DNA of 64,000 nt. Origin: Corallococcus macrosporus. GTDB taxonomy: Bacteria > Myxococcota > Myxococcia > Myxococcales > Myxococcaceae. The DNA is taken from NCBI RefSeq assembly GCF_017302985.1, contig NZ_JAFIMU010000017.1, positions 434,001-498,000 on the forward strand, read 5' to 3'. Numbering within the stretch: position 1 is the first letter of the stretch; each line of letters starts with the position of its first letter. This document shows, in pieces, positions 8,736 through 17,899 of this stretch. The translations under genes were made by a program, and so were the position numbers. The notes under the pieces are model-generated. The model searched no databases and was not told where the DNA came from. It was given only the letters and a program-made list of their open reading frames with translations.

Positions 8736-9449
8736 ATGGCATTGCCCATCCTCTTCTACGGTGTCCCCTCTGGCTGCTCGTTTGGCTCCATCGTCGCGCT
8801 GGAGTGGCTGGGCCGGCCCTACCAGCTGTGCCGCATCGCCATGCCGGAGGACGTCACCTCCGCGGACTACCTCCGGATCAACCCCGTCGCGGAGACGCCC
8901 ACGCTGATGACGGAGACGGGGGCTCGCATCAGCGAGAGCATGGCCATCCTCAACCACCTGGGCGCGCGCGGCGTGGGCACCGGGCTGTCGTTCGCCCAGG
9001 GCACCGAGGACTTCGACCGGTTGAACCAGATGCTCGCGTACCTGAACACGACCTTCTTCAGTGCCTTCTCGCCGCTCTGGTACGCGCTTGAGCACGCGGA
9101 GCTGCCGGAGTCCGAGAAGCAGGCGCTGCGGAAGCTGGGAGCGCGCAAGGTGGTCTCCGCGCACGCGAAGCTGGAGACCTTGATGGCCGACTCGCCGTGG
9201 CTGCTGGGCGACCACCGCACGCTGGCGGATGCCTACTTCATCGGCATTGCCCGCTGGACCCGGTACCACGAGGTGCTGGACCGCCGCGACTACCCAAAGG
9301 TCCAAGGCCTCTTCGAGCGGCTGGAGGCGGACGCCGGGGTGCGCTTCGCCCATGCCATCGAGAAGGGCGAGACGCCCGGGGGCAGCGGCGCGTTCCAGGG
9401 GCACCTCCGCCTCGCGGAGGCCCTGCGACGCCGGCCCCCTGCTCCCTGA
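8736..9449 (+). CDS. Glutathione S-transferase family protein
   Basis: A 237-residue protein started by ATG 8736 with AGGAG at about -8. The N-terminal thioredoxin-like domain shows PILFYGVPSGCSFGSIVALEWLG, the conserved cis-Pro segment (AETPTLMTETG) and the glutathione-binding ISESMAILNHLG (Glu-Ser). The C-terminal helical domain includes SPWLLGDHRTLADAYFIGIARW, with the family N-capping box Asp. A Ser/Cys pair (PSGCS, residues about 11-14) sits where the catalytic residue of bacterial GSTs lies. Such enzymes conjugate glutathione or reduce peroxides in the cytoplasm; the substrate cannot be told. It is divergent from a LysR regulator that probably controls it. Confidence 0.92.
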   Translation: MALPILFYGVPSGCSFGSIVALEWLGRPYQLCRIAMPEDVTSADYLRINPVAETPTLMTETGARISESMAILNHLGARGVGTGLSFAQGTEDFDRLNQMLAYLNTTFFSAFSPLWYALEHAELPESEKQALRKLGARKVVSAHAKLETLMADSPWLLGDHRTLADAYFIGIARWTRYHEVLDRRDYPKVQGLFERLEADAGVRFAHAIEKGETPGGSGAFQGHLRLAEALRRRPPAP

Positions 9450-9543
9450 GCAGCCGTCGTTCCACGGAAGTGTCGCGCACGCGCAGTGGCAGGGATTCAT
9501 CACTGCAGTCCGCCTCCAACACCGCGATACTGCGAAGGTGAGG

Positions 9544-12500
9544 ATGGACGAGAAGATGGACGTGCTGCCCGGGTACACCCTGGGCGCGCTCGTGCGGCAG
9601 GGGGAGCGCGCCGTCGTCTACCGGGGCGCGTCCACCGACGGTCGCCGGGTGATCGTCACGCTGCTTCGCTCCCAGCAGCCTTCTCCCAGGGAGCTCGCGG
9701 AGCTCCGCCACGCGTTCGACTTCGGGCGTGAGCTCGACTCGCCAGCCGTGGTGCGCACGCTGTCCCTGGAAACTTCCGACGATCACTTCGCCCTGGTGGC
9801 CGAGGACGGTGGAGGCCGATTCCTCGACGAGCTGCTCGGGACTCCCATGGAGTTCGGCCGCGCGCTCAACCTGGCGGTCGGCATCGCCGAAGCGCTCACC
9901 GACCTCCACGGCCACGGTGTCATCCACAAGGACGTCTGTCCGGAGAACCTGGTCGTCGATCCCGAGACGGGCCGCGTCCAGCTTGCCGACTTCGCCTTCG
10001 CCGCGCGCGGTCCCTACCTGTCGCCCGAGCAGACAGGCCGCATGGACCGTCCCCTCGACGCACGCACGGACCTCTACTCGGCGGGTGTCGTCCTGTATCA
10101 GGTGTTCACGGGCCAGCTGCCCTTCCATGCCGAGGACGCGCTCGGGTGGATCCACAGCCACCTCGCCCGCACGCCCCGGCCGCTCGTGGAGCTTCAGCCC
10201 CACCTCCCGGCCGTGGTGTCGGACCTGGTGATGCGCCTGCTGGCGAAGGCGCCCGAGGACCGCTACCCGACCGCGCAAGGACTGCTCGTTGACCTGCTGA
10301 ACTGCCGCCAGCAATGGACCCTGAACCAGCGGATCGCGCCGTTCACCCTCAGCGCCAGCGACGCGCTGGGACTGCTGAGGACACCGCAGCTGCTCCCGCT
10401 TCGCGAGGCCGAGCTCGGGCAACTGCGCGCGGCCTTCGGGCGGGTGGTGGCCACGAAGCTCCCGGAGCTGGTCCTGGTGATGGGAGAGGGGGGCGTTGGC
10501 AAGTCGTCCCTGGTGAACCAGCTCCGGTCCACGGTCCTCGACCAGGGGGGCCTCTTCCTGACGGGCAAGTTCGACCAGCGGCAGGAGGCTCCCTACGCCG
10601 CGTTTACCCGCGCGTTCCAGCCGCTCTTCCTACAGCTCGCCGCGGAGGACGCATCCCAGAAGGCCCGGTGGCGGGAGCGTCTGGATGAAGCGCTCGGCGC
10701 GAGCGGGCAGCTGATCGCCGACGTCATCCCCGAGCTGCTCCAGGTGACCGGGCGGCTGCCAGAGGTCGCGCCGCTGGCTCCCGCCGAGGCCCAGAGCCGC
10801 TTCCTCCAGGTGTTCCGGCAGTTGCTGGAGGCGCTCACCGAGGAGCACCCGGTGACGCTCTTCCTCGACGACCTCCAGTGGGCCGACGAGGCCAGCCTGC
10901 GGCTGCTCCAGCACCTCGCGTCCCACCCCGCACCCCATCCCCTCCTCATCCTCGGCGCCTCCCGCGACCGCGACCGGGGGCCGTCCGCCGCGCTGACGCT
11001 CGCCCTGGACGCGCTCCAGAAGGGCCAGACCCGGGTGACGGAGCTCACCTTGCTCCCGCTGCCGCGCGAGGACTGCGCGCAGCTCATCGGCGACACGCTC
11101 GGCGCGGATCCACGGGCCCTCGCTCCGCTGGCGGCGCTGGTCTGTGAGAAGACCCACGGCAACCCCTTCTTCACCCTCCAGTTGCTCTCCGCGCTTCATC
11201 GCGACGGCCTGCTCACCTTCGACCGCGGACGGAGCGCCTGGCGGTGGAGCGCCCATCGCATCCGCGCGCTGGAGCTGGGCGAAGGCGTCATCGAGCTGAT
11301 GCTCGGCAAGCTGCGGCGCCTCCCCGCCCTCACGCAGGAAGCGCTCACGCTCGCGGCCTGCCTGGGCGCGACCGTCGAGCTGCCATCGCTCATCGCGGCG
11401 GGTGGCTTCGCGGAGGACGCGCTGCGCGTCGCGCTGGACGAGGCGGTGCGCGAGGGACTGCTGCTCCCGCACCTCGACGGCACCTATCGCTTCTCGCACG
11501 ACCGCGTGCAGCAGGCCGCCTACGCGCTCCTCGCGCCCGAGGTACGCGCCGCCACGCACCTGCGCATCGGCCGCCGGCTGCTCGCGCACACCTCACCGCG
11601 GCTGTTGCCCGAGCGCGTGTTCACCCTGGTGTCCCAGCTCGACCAGGGCATCGAGCTGATTGAAGCGCGCGAGGAGCGCATCTCCATCGCCCGGCTCAAC
11701 CTGCTCGCCGCCAGGCGGGCCAGGACCGCCTCCGCTCTCGGCGCGATGCGCTACCTCCAGGCGGGCCAGGCGCTGCTCGCCCCGGAGCCATGGGCGGCGG
11801 ATCACGAGCTGGCCCAGGGCCTCCACCAGGAGGAGGCCGAGAGCGAGCTGTCCGCCGGCAACCTGGACACGGCGGAGCGCCTGCTGACCGTCCTGCTGGC
11901 CCATGCGCGGACACCCACCGAGCGCGCCAGCGCCTACCGGGCGTGGATCGACCTTCATACCACCCGGGGCGCCCTGGGCTCCGCCATCGACAGCGCCAGT
12001 GCCTGCCTCCGCCAGTACGGCATCGCGCTGAGCCCCCAGCCCACGCTGGAGCAACTCGAGGAAGCGGATCGCACCGTGGAGCAGCTCCTTGGAGAGCACG
12101 CCATCGAAGCGCTGCTCAGCCTGGCGCCCATGCGGGATCCGGACATGGAGGCCGCCATGAGCGTGCTGGCCTCCTTCCTGCCGACGGCCTACTTCAGCAA
12201 CCCGCAGCTGCACCACCTGGTGGCGTGCCAGATGGTGATCCTCACGCTCCAGCATGGACTGACCTCCGCGTCCACGATGGGGCTCACCGCCTACGGCTTC
12301 GAGCTGGTCATCACCCACAAGCAGTACGCCCGGGCGGCCAGCATCGCCCGCGTGGCGCTCACGCTGGTGGAGCGGCACGGTTTCGTCGCGGACGAGGCGA
12401 AGGTGTCCCTGGTCTCGGGCGTCGCGATCCTCTCCTGGGTCGAGCCGCCGCGCTCCCTCTACACCTATGTCGAGCGGGCCCTGCGCGCGGGAAGGCGGGC

Positions 12501-14580
12501 GGGAGACGTGGTCTTCGTCTGCCTCGGGCTCACCCACCGCTGCATGCTCGCGCTGGCCGCGGGCGAACGGCTCGAAGAGGTCGACCGCGCGGCGCGCACC
12601 GCCGCCGACTTCAACCGCGGCGTCGGGAACGAGCCGCTGCTCATCTGTGTCGAGGTCGTCCAGCGCCTCACCCAGGCGCTGCGCGGCCGCCCTCCGGTGC
12701 TTTCCCAGGAGCGGCTCGAGGATGCGGCCTTCGCCGAGCGGGTGGGCCGCCAGCCGCCGTTCGCCAGCTTCTGGTACCGCGTCCGTCGCCTGGAGCTCCA
12801 CCTCGTCCTGGGCAACCGCACCGCCGCGCTCGCCGAAGCGCGACAGCTCTCCGGCCTCATCGTCGCCCAGCGGGGCCAGTACGGTGAGGCCCATGCCGTC
12901 TTCCTGGTCGCCCTGACCCTGGCGGCCCATGGAGAGGTGGCACCGGCGGAGGAGCAGGCGCAGTGGGGGGCGGAGCTCGAAGGCCATCGCGCCTTCCTCG
13001 GGAACCTGGCGGCCTTCTGTCCCGCCAACTTCCTCGCCTTCGAGGCGCTGGTGACGGCGGAGGTCGCGCGGCGGAGCGGACGCACCGAGGAGGCCGCGGA
13101 GCACTACGAGCGGGCGCTCCGGGCCGCGCGTGAGAGCGGCCTCATCCAATACGCGGCGCTGGCGGGCGAGCTGGCCGCGCGCTTCTACCATTCCCGCGGC
13201 CTGCGCACCGTCGCGGACGCCTACCTCGAGGAAGCCTGGCGCGCGTACCAGGAGTGGGGCGCCGAGACCAAGCTGCGCCAGCTGGAGCAGCTGTACCCGC
13301 GCATGAAGGAGCGCCTGTCGCGTGGGCTTCCGCATCACCTGTACGCGGAGCCCGCGCAGCTCGACGCGCGCGCGATGGTGCACGCGTCACAGGTCCTCTC
13401 CCAGGAGATCGTCCTGCCGCGGCTGCTGGAGAAGCTCTTGCGGAGCGCGTTGGAGCAGGCGGGCGCGGAGCGGGGCTACCTGATGACGCTCGAAGGAGGG
13501 CATCCCTTCGTGCGGGTCACGGCGCAGCTGACGGAGTCAGGCATCCAGGTCTCCGTCCTCGGAGAGCCCGTCGCGCCCGGCGCCGAGCTTCCGGGCTCGC
13601 TCCTGGCGCACGTGCAGCGGATGCGGCAGCCGGTCCTGCTGGACGATGCCTCCCAGCCGAGCCCCTTCTCCTCGGATCCGTACTTCGCCTCGCTGCGCGT
13701 GCACTCGGTGCTGTGCATTCCGCTCGTCCGGAACGCGGACCTCGCCGGCATGCTCTACCTGGAGAACAACCAGCTCCCGGGGGCGTTCACGTCCGAGCGG
13801 ATCCTCACCCTGGAGGTGCTGGCCGCGCAGGCCGTCATCTCCCTGGAGAACGCCCGCCTCTACCAGGCGGCCCAGGAAGCGGTCCGCGTGCGCGACGACT
13901 TCCTGGCCATTGCCTCCCACGAGCTCAAGACCCCCATCACCGCCATGCGGCTCCAGGTGCAGTCGATCCGCAAGGTGATGGGCACGCGGGCGCCGGAAGC
14001 GCCCGCCGAGGGCCGGCTCGTGACCCTGCTCGGGACCTTCGAGCGTCAGGTCAGCAGGCTCGCCTATCTGGCCGACGACATGCTCGAGGTGTCCCGGCTC
14101 AAGGAGGGAGCGCTGGCGTTGGAGCTGGACGCGTTCGACCTGTGCACCCTGGTGCGGGAGCAGGTGGACGCCCTGGCGGAGCGGCTGAAGGCCACGGGGT
14201 GTTCCGTGGAACTCGACTTCGAGGAGGCGGTGGTGGGGCAGTGGGACCACGCCCGCCTGGGACGGCTCGTCACCAGCCTGCTCCTCAACGCCATGAAGTT
14301 CGGCGCGGGCCACCCCATCACGGTGCGTGCGCGAGTGACGGGCGACTTCGCGCGGCTCGAGGTGAAGGACCGAGGAGCCGGGGTGGACCGCGCGGACCAG
14401 GCGCGCATCTTCGAGCGGTTCGAGCAGGCCGCGCCCGCGTACAACTACGGCGGGCTGGGCCTGGGTCTCTACCTCGCGCGTGAGACGGTCCGCGCCCACG
14501 GTGGCACCATCAGCGTGGAGAGCGCGCTCGGCGCCGGTGCCACGTTCGTGGTGGAGCTGCCCCTGCGGCAGGCGCGCTGA
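9544..14580 (+). CDS. Kinase-like/ATPase/GAF/histidine kinase hybrid
   Basis: A 1678-residue cytoplasmic signalling hybrid; the ATG at 9544 follows AAGGTGAGG. Residues about 8-270 have the Ser/Thr kinase fold, but the ATP-anchoring Lys is Thr39 (VIVTLL), DFG is DFA (149-151) and HRD is HKD (Asp130), so catalysis is doubtful. Residues 290-800 are an AAA/STAND-type ATPase with Walker A GEGGVGKSS (about 315) and Walker B TLFLDDLQWAD (about 440). A TPR-like helical region follows to about 1280, then a GAF domain (1285-1440, RSALEQAGAERGYLM to LENARLY). The C terminus is a histidine kinase: H-box SHELKTPITAMR with His1459, N-box LLLNAMKFG, then G boxes DRGAGVD and GLGLGLYLAR. No membrane segment or receiver domain is seen. 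Sensor input is probably soluble or via partners. No cognate regulator is adjacent. Confidence 0.93.
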   Translation: MDEKMDVLPGYTLGALVRQGERAVVYRGASTDGRRVIVTLLRSQQPSPRELAELRHAFDFGRELDSPAVVRTLSLETSDDHFALVAEDGGGRFLDELLGTPMEFGRALNLAVGIAEALTDLHGHGVIHKDVCPENLVVDPETGRVQLADFAFAARGPYLSPEQTGRMDRPLDARTDLYSAGVVLYQVFTGQLPFHAEDALGWIHSHLARTPRPLVELQPHLPAVVSDLVMRLLAKAPEDRYPTAQGLLVDLLNCRQQWTLNQRIAPFTLSASDALGLLRTPQLLPLREAELGQLRAAFGRVVATKLPELVLVMGEGGVGKSSLVNQLRSTVLDQGGLFLTGKFDQRQEAPYAAFTRAFQPLFLQLAAEDASQKARWRERLDEALGASGQLIADVIPELLQVTGRLPEVAPLAPAEAQSRFLQVFRQLLEALTEEHPVTLFLDDLQWADEASLRLLQHLASHPAPHPLLILGASRDRDRGPSAALTLALDALQKGQTRVTELTLLPLPREDCAQLIGDTLGADPRALAPLAALVCEKTHGNPFFTLQLLSALHRDGLLTFDRGRSAWRWSAHRIRALELGEGVIELMLGKLRRLPALTQEALTLAACLGATVELPSLIAAGGFAEDALRVALDEAVREGLLLPHLDGTYRFSHDRVQQAAYALLAPEVRAATHLRIGRRLLAHTSPRLLPERVFTLVSQLDQGIELIEAREERISIARLNLLAARRARTASALGAMRYLQAGQALLAPEPWAADHELAQGLHQEEAESELSAGNLDTAERLLTVLLAHARTPTERASAYRAWIDLHTTRGALGSAIDSASACLRQYGIALSPQPTLEQLEEADRTVEQLLGEHAIEALLSLAPMRDPDMEAAMSVLASFLPTAYFSNPQLHHLVACQMVILTLQHGLTSASTMGLTAYGFELVITHKQYARAASIARVALTLVERHGFVADEAKVSLVSGVAILSWVEPPRSLYTYVERALRAGRRAGDVVFVCLGLTHRCMLALAAGERLEEVDRAARTAADFNRGVGNEPLLICVEVVQRLTQALRGRPPVLSQERLEDAAFAERVGRQPPFASFWYRVRRLELHLVLGNRTAALAEARQLSGLIVAQRGQYGEAHAVFLVALTLAAHGEVAPAEEQAQWGAELEGHRAFLGNLAAFCPANFLAFEALVTAEVARRSGRTEEAAEHYERALRAARESGLIQYAALAGELAARFYHSRGLRTVADAYLEEAWRAYQEWGAETKLRQLEQLYPRMKERLSRGLPHHLYAEPAQLDARAMVHASQVLSQEIVLPRLLEKLLRSALEQAGAERGYLMTLEGGHPFVRVTAQLTESGIQVSVLGEPVAPGAELPGSLLAHVQRMRQPVLLDDASQPSPFSSDPYFASLRVHSVLCIPLVRNADLAGMLYLENNQLPGAFTSERILTLEVLAAQAVISLENARLYQAAQEAVRVRDDFLAIASHELKTPITAMRLQVQSIRKVMGTRAPEAPAEGRLVTLLGTFERQVSRLAYLADDMLEVSRLKEGALALELDAFDLCTLVREQVDALAERLKATGCSVELDFEEAVVGQWDHARLGRLVTSLLLNAMKFGAGHPITVRARVTGDFARLEVKDRGAGVDRADQARIFERFEQAAPAYNYGGLGLGLYLARETVRAHGGTISVESALGAGATFVVELPLRQAR

Positions 14581-14596
14581 CGGGACGGGGTGCGCC

Positions 14597-16237
14597 TCAG
14601 GGGTCCAGGGGCTCGAAGCGACAGGCCATGTCGCCCAGCACCGTCCCCGGCGAGGTGAAGGAGCCCGCCGAGAAATCGAGCGCGTAGGTGGCGCTCTGGG
14701 ACGCGGTGAAGTCGGCCTGCCAGCGCACGTCGTCCCGCTCCTCCAGGGTGTACGCCTGGCGCGTTCCCTTCGCGTCGAGGAAGCCCACATCCGGACGGTG
14801 CTTCGCGCCCGACACCTTCCAGGGACAGTCGAGCTGGTAGCGCCGTCCGGCGATGGCCTGGAAGGTGTAGACGTCGTGGTCGATGGCGTTGGCGATCCGG
14901 TAGGACAGCGTCTGGGGACCGTCCGGGAGGGGCGTCGCCGTGTCCAGGGTGTCCCCATGGTCGTCCAGGCCCTGGTCTTCCACCTGGAGCGTGTAGTTCC
15001 CCGTCACGTACTTCGAGTTGAGCGCGGGCGAGCCCGTCATCTGCACGGAGTGCGTCGCCTGGGACGCCTTGAAGGACGTCGAGGTGGGGATGCCCGCGGA
15101 AGCGGGGTGGGTGCCGAACGGGCCCCCCGGCGGCGCATCCTGGATCGAGCCCTGGCTCTGCCCCGTCAGGGTGAAGGACACCCGGTAGTGGTGCCCGGGC
15201 TGGACGGACAGGGCGAAGACGTCGCGGTCCCCGGGCGCTTGGATCTTCCCCTGCACGGACGCGGTACCCGCCGGCACCGGGGTGGCCGCTTCCGGGGTGT
15301 CCCCGTGGTCGTCCTGCCCCAGGTCGTTCAGCACGCAGGTGTAGGGCTGGGACGGATCCAGGAACGCGTTGGCCTGGATGGAGGCAACGTAGGTGCCTCC
15401 CAGGGACTTGATGCGGGCTTCGCCCTCGGTCTCCCGGTCGTTGGGGTCATACGCGCGGCCCTGGGCCTTCTGCTGGCTGTCGAGGATCCGCAGCTCCCAG
15501 GACGGGTTCGGGAAGGTGCAGCCGAGCGCGTAGACGTGGTCCACGGTGGTCTCGAACGACAGCAGGTCCCGCTCGCCCCAATGCTCGCTGTAGCCCGTGA
15601 AGGGCTTCTCCGACGGCGTCCAGGGCGTCGCCCGGAGGAACAGGTCCCCGTGGTCGTCCGGTCCGCGGTCCACCAGGCGGAACTGGAACGGCACGCGAGG
15701 CTGGCTGTTGTTCGGGAGCAGATAGAACGTGTGCACGGCGCCGTGCTTCAGCCCGGACCAGTGCAGCGGGCTGGGGGGATAGCTGGGGTCGTCGCTGTAC
15801 TGGTCGGCGGAGTCGAGCCGCGTGCGCGCGGCGTCCCGCAGGACCACCGAGTACCCCAGGCTCCCCGGCTCCACCGTGAAGTCGTAGTGGCGGCATCCGC
15901 GGGCGACGAAGGCGAAGTGCAGCGGCACGCCCCCTCCGGGCGGCCAGGTGAGGGTGTGCACCTCGTCCGAGGGCGTCAGCAGCGTGGCGCCATCCGGCAC
16001 GCCCGCGTCCCCGACCGGCCCATCGTCCGCGCAGGCGAAGCTCCCCGCGTCAGGCTCCGGCTCACTCCCCGCATCCGGACCGGCGTCCCCGCCCGCATCC
16101 GTCCCCGCATCCGCCCCCGCGTCCGTGCCGGCATCGAGCACGAGCGGCGGAGGCTCTGGCGTGGAATCACATCCCGCACCGAGGACGAGCCCGGCGGACA
16201 GGAGAAGGACAGATTGCCACTGCTGATTCATGTTCAT
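14597..16237 (-). CDS. DAG-linker lipoprotein with repeated PPC-like domains
   Basis: A 546-residue lipoprotein. The N terminus has a signal ending in the lipobox LGAGC, then a flexible linker of (D-A-G-x) units (residues about 34-65), common in myxobacterial surface lipoproteins. The remainder is built of four beta-sandwich-like repeats marked by DRGPDDHGD, DLGQDDHGDT and DQGLDDHGDT followed by A-T-P, with phrases such as DRDVFALSVQPGHHYRVS and DHDVYTFQAIAGRRYQL; these look like bacterial pre-peptidase C-terminal (PPC) domains. The ATG at 16237 lies one base after the stop of the gene upstream (16239), a close paralogue, so the two are co-transcribed and arose by duplication. It ends 16 bases from the convergent signalling hybrid. 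No enzymatic motif is present; a surface binding role is a guess. Confidence 0.88.
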   Translation of the reverse strand: MNMNQQWQSVLLLSAGLVLGAGCDSTPEPPPLVLDAGTDAGADAGTDAGGDAGPDAGSEPEPDAGSFACADDGPVGDAGVPDGATLLTPSDEVHTLTWPPGGGVPLHFAFVARGCRHYDFTVEPGSLGYSVVLRDAARTRLDSADQYSDDPSYPPSPLHWSGLKHGAVHTFYLLPNNSQPRVPFQFRLVDRGPDDHGDLFLRATPWTPSEKPFTGYSEHWGERDLLSFETTVDHVYALGCTFPNPSWELRILDSQQKAQGRAYDPNDRETEGEARIKSLGGTYVASIQANAFLDPSQPYTCVLNDLGQDDHGDTPEAATPVPAGTASVQGKIQAPGDRDVFALSVQPGHHYRVSFTLTGQSQGSIQDAPPGGPFGTHPASAGIPTSTSFKASQATHSVQMTGSPALNSKYVTGNYTLQVEDQGLDDHGDTLDTATPLPDGPQTLSYRIANAIDHDVYTFQAIAGRRYQLDCPWKVSGAKHRPDVGFLDAKGTRQAYTLEERDDVRWQADFTASQSATYALDFSAGSFTSPGTVLGDMACRFEPLDP

Positions 16238-16238
16238 G

Positions 16239-17819
16239 TCAGGGGTCCAGGGCCTCGAAGAGGACCGTGTGGTCGATGAGGTTCTCTCGCAGGCCGACGC
16301 TCATCCGGAAGAAGTAGGTCCCCGCCGTGGGCAGCGTGAACTCCTTCACCCAGCGCGAGCCGACGTGCTGTCCTGGCGCCCGGATGGTGCGCCCCTGCGC
16401 ATCGTAGAGCGTCGAGAACAGCTGCTCCCCGGTCGACGTGTCCCTCCAGTCGCCGCTGAGGCGATAGCGCCCCCCGGCGACGGCCTCGAAGGAGAGGTAG
16501 TCCTCGTCGATGAATTCAGAGATGTGCACGGTGACGGTCTGCGACGGTCCGGTCATCGGCGTCGCGGTCTGCCGCGTGTCGCCATGGTCGTCCAGGCCCA
16601 GGTCCTCGAACCGGAGCGTGTAGGGGGCGGACGTCCACCGCGCCCGCAGGACTCCGTCCCCCCTCACCCCCACGTAGTAGGAGGCCCCTTCCGCCTTGAA
16701 GGCCATGACGATGTCGTTGAACCCCTCGAACTCGCCGCCCGGCGGCGCCGTGAGGACCCGGCAGTCGGGGGGCGTGGCGCCGGGGTCGCAGGTGGCGCGG
16801 TAGTGGTGTCCGGGCTGGACGCTCAGCGCGAAGACGTCGAAGTCCGCACGGAAGTCGAGCCGCCCCGCGATGGACGTCGTCCCCTGGGGGAGCGCGGTCG
16901 CGGTCTCCATGCGCTCACCGTGGTCGTCCGCTCCTTCGTCCTTCAGCCTGCACTGGTAGGCGGAAGGGGACGGGGCCACCAGGGAGTTGTTGGCCTGGAC
17001 GATGGCGAGGAACCGCTCCGCCGGGGCCTTGAAGGCCGTGGAGGCCTGCAGCTCCGTGGCGTTCGCGTTGGTCACCTCGCTGACGAAGTAGTTCAGGACC
17101 GGATCAAAGAAGGACAGCCGCCAGCCCGGGTGCGAGAAGTCGCAGCCCAGTGAATAGACGTGGCCCGCCACGGTGGAGAACGAGAACACGTCGCGCTCCC
17201 CCGGGTGCTCTCCCTGTCCCATCAGGGGCTGCTCCGAAGGAGCCCAGGGGGCTGCCGTGGCGAGCAGGTCGCCGTGCGCGTCCGGCCCTTGATCCACCAG
17301 GCGGAAGACCAGGTCCCGGGGGAACTCGAACGGCTCCGTCGAGACCTCCAGCGTGTAGAAGCCCTCCTGGGTGAACCCCGACCAGTGCGTGGTCAGGGGG
17401 GGAATCGCGACGCCGCCTTCCCGGCGCTCGAGGACGGCTCCGGACGGGTCCTTCAACGTCAGGATGATCCACCGCTGGTACTCCTCGACGAGGAAGTCGT
17501 AGTGCCGCCCGGCCTGGCCCAGGAAGGCGAAGCGGAGCGTGACCTGGGGATCCGTCCACGCCACGGTGTGAACGCGCGTCGCGGACGGGCGCAGGAACGT
17601 GTGGCCCTCCGGAACGCCCGGCGGCGGGGGCCCCTCGGGCGTGTTGTCGTCCGGGCCCGCGTCCACACCGGCATCCGGACCCGCGTCGCTTCCCGCATCC
17701 ACGCTCGTGCCAGCGTCCGGCAGGGGCGTCGGCTCATCCGGAGTGGATTCGCACCCCAAGCCCATGAGCAGACAGCAACAAACGAGAAAGGCAGACAGTG
17801 AACGTGGCTTCAAAGACAT
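16239..17819 (-). CDS. DAG-linker lipoprotein, paralogue of neighbour
   Basis: A 526-residue lipoprotein. The start at 17819 has GGGAG eight bases upstream and opens a clean signal (LSAFLVCCCLLMGLGC); an ATG nine codons earlier lacks this support. A linker rich in D-A-G follows (DAGSDAGPDAGVDAG). The body repeats the neighbour's plan: DQGPDAHGD, DEGADDHGE and DLGLDDHGDT units, each after a 100-130 residue beta-rich block, and the shared phrase FALSVQPGHHYRAT. Its C terminus (VLFEALDP) parallels the neighbour's CRFEPLDP. It is the first gene of a two-gene unit. Function unknown; outer-membrane or surface location follows from the lipobox, with no Asp at +2. Confidence 0.88.
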   Translation of the reverse strand: MSLKPRSLSAFLVCCCLLMGLGCESTPDEPTPLPDAGTSVDAGSDAGPDAGVDAGPDDNTPEGPPPPGVPEGHTFLRPSATRVHTVAWTDPQVTLRFAFLGQAGRHYDFLVEEYQRWIILTLKDPSGAVLERREGGVAIPPLTTHWSGFTQEGFYTLEVSTEPFEFPRDLVFRLVDQGPDAHGDLLATAAPWAPSEQPLMGQGEHPGERDVFSFSTVAGHVYSLGCDFSHPGWRLSFFDPVLNYFVSEVTNANATELQASTAFKAPAERFLAIVQANNSLVAPSPSAYQCRLKDEGADDHGERMETATALPQGTTSIAGRLDFRADFDVFALSVQPGHHYRATCDPGATPPDCRVLTAPPGGEFEGFNDIVMAFKAEGASYYVGVRGDGVLRARWTSAPYTLRFEDLGLDDHGDTRQTATPMTGPSQTVTVHISEFIDEDYLSFEAVAGGRYRLSGDWRDTSTGEQLFSTLYDAQGRTIRAPGQHVGSRWVKEFTLPTAGTYFFRMSVGLRENLIDHTVLFEALDP

Positions 17820-17899
17820 CTCATGGGCTCCCGGGACGGAGGGCACCCTAGCCGAAGAGCGCCCGGGGTCGCCACGGCCGCCATGTCGTGGGCCGAGGC

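Noticed and set aside
16035-16145. Short periodic DNA repeats that could suggest a CRISPR or satellite array
   Set aside because: They encode the D-A-G linker of a lipoprotein; periodicity is three codons and there are no spacers.
14480-16279. A 599-codon plus-strand open frame over the DAG-linker lipoprotein
   Set aside because: It overlaps the end of the histidine kinase and the whole lipoprotein gene in antisense, with no recognisable motif; the lipoprotein has lipobox and repeats.
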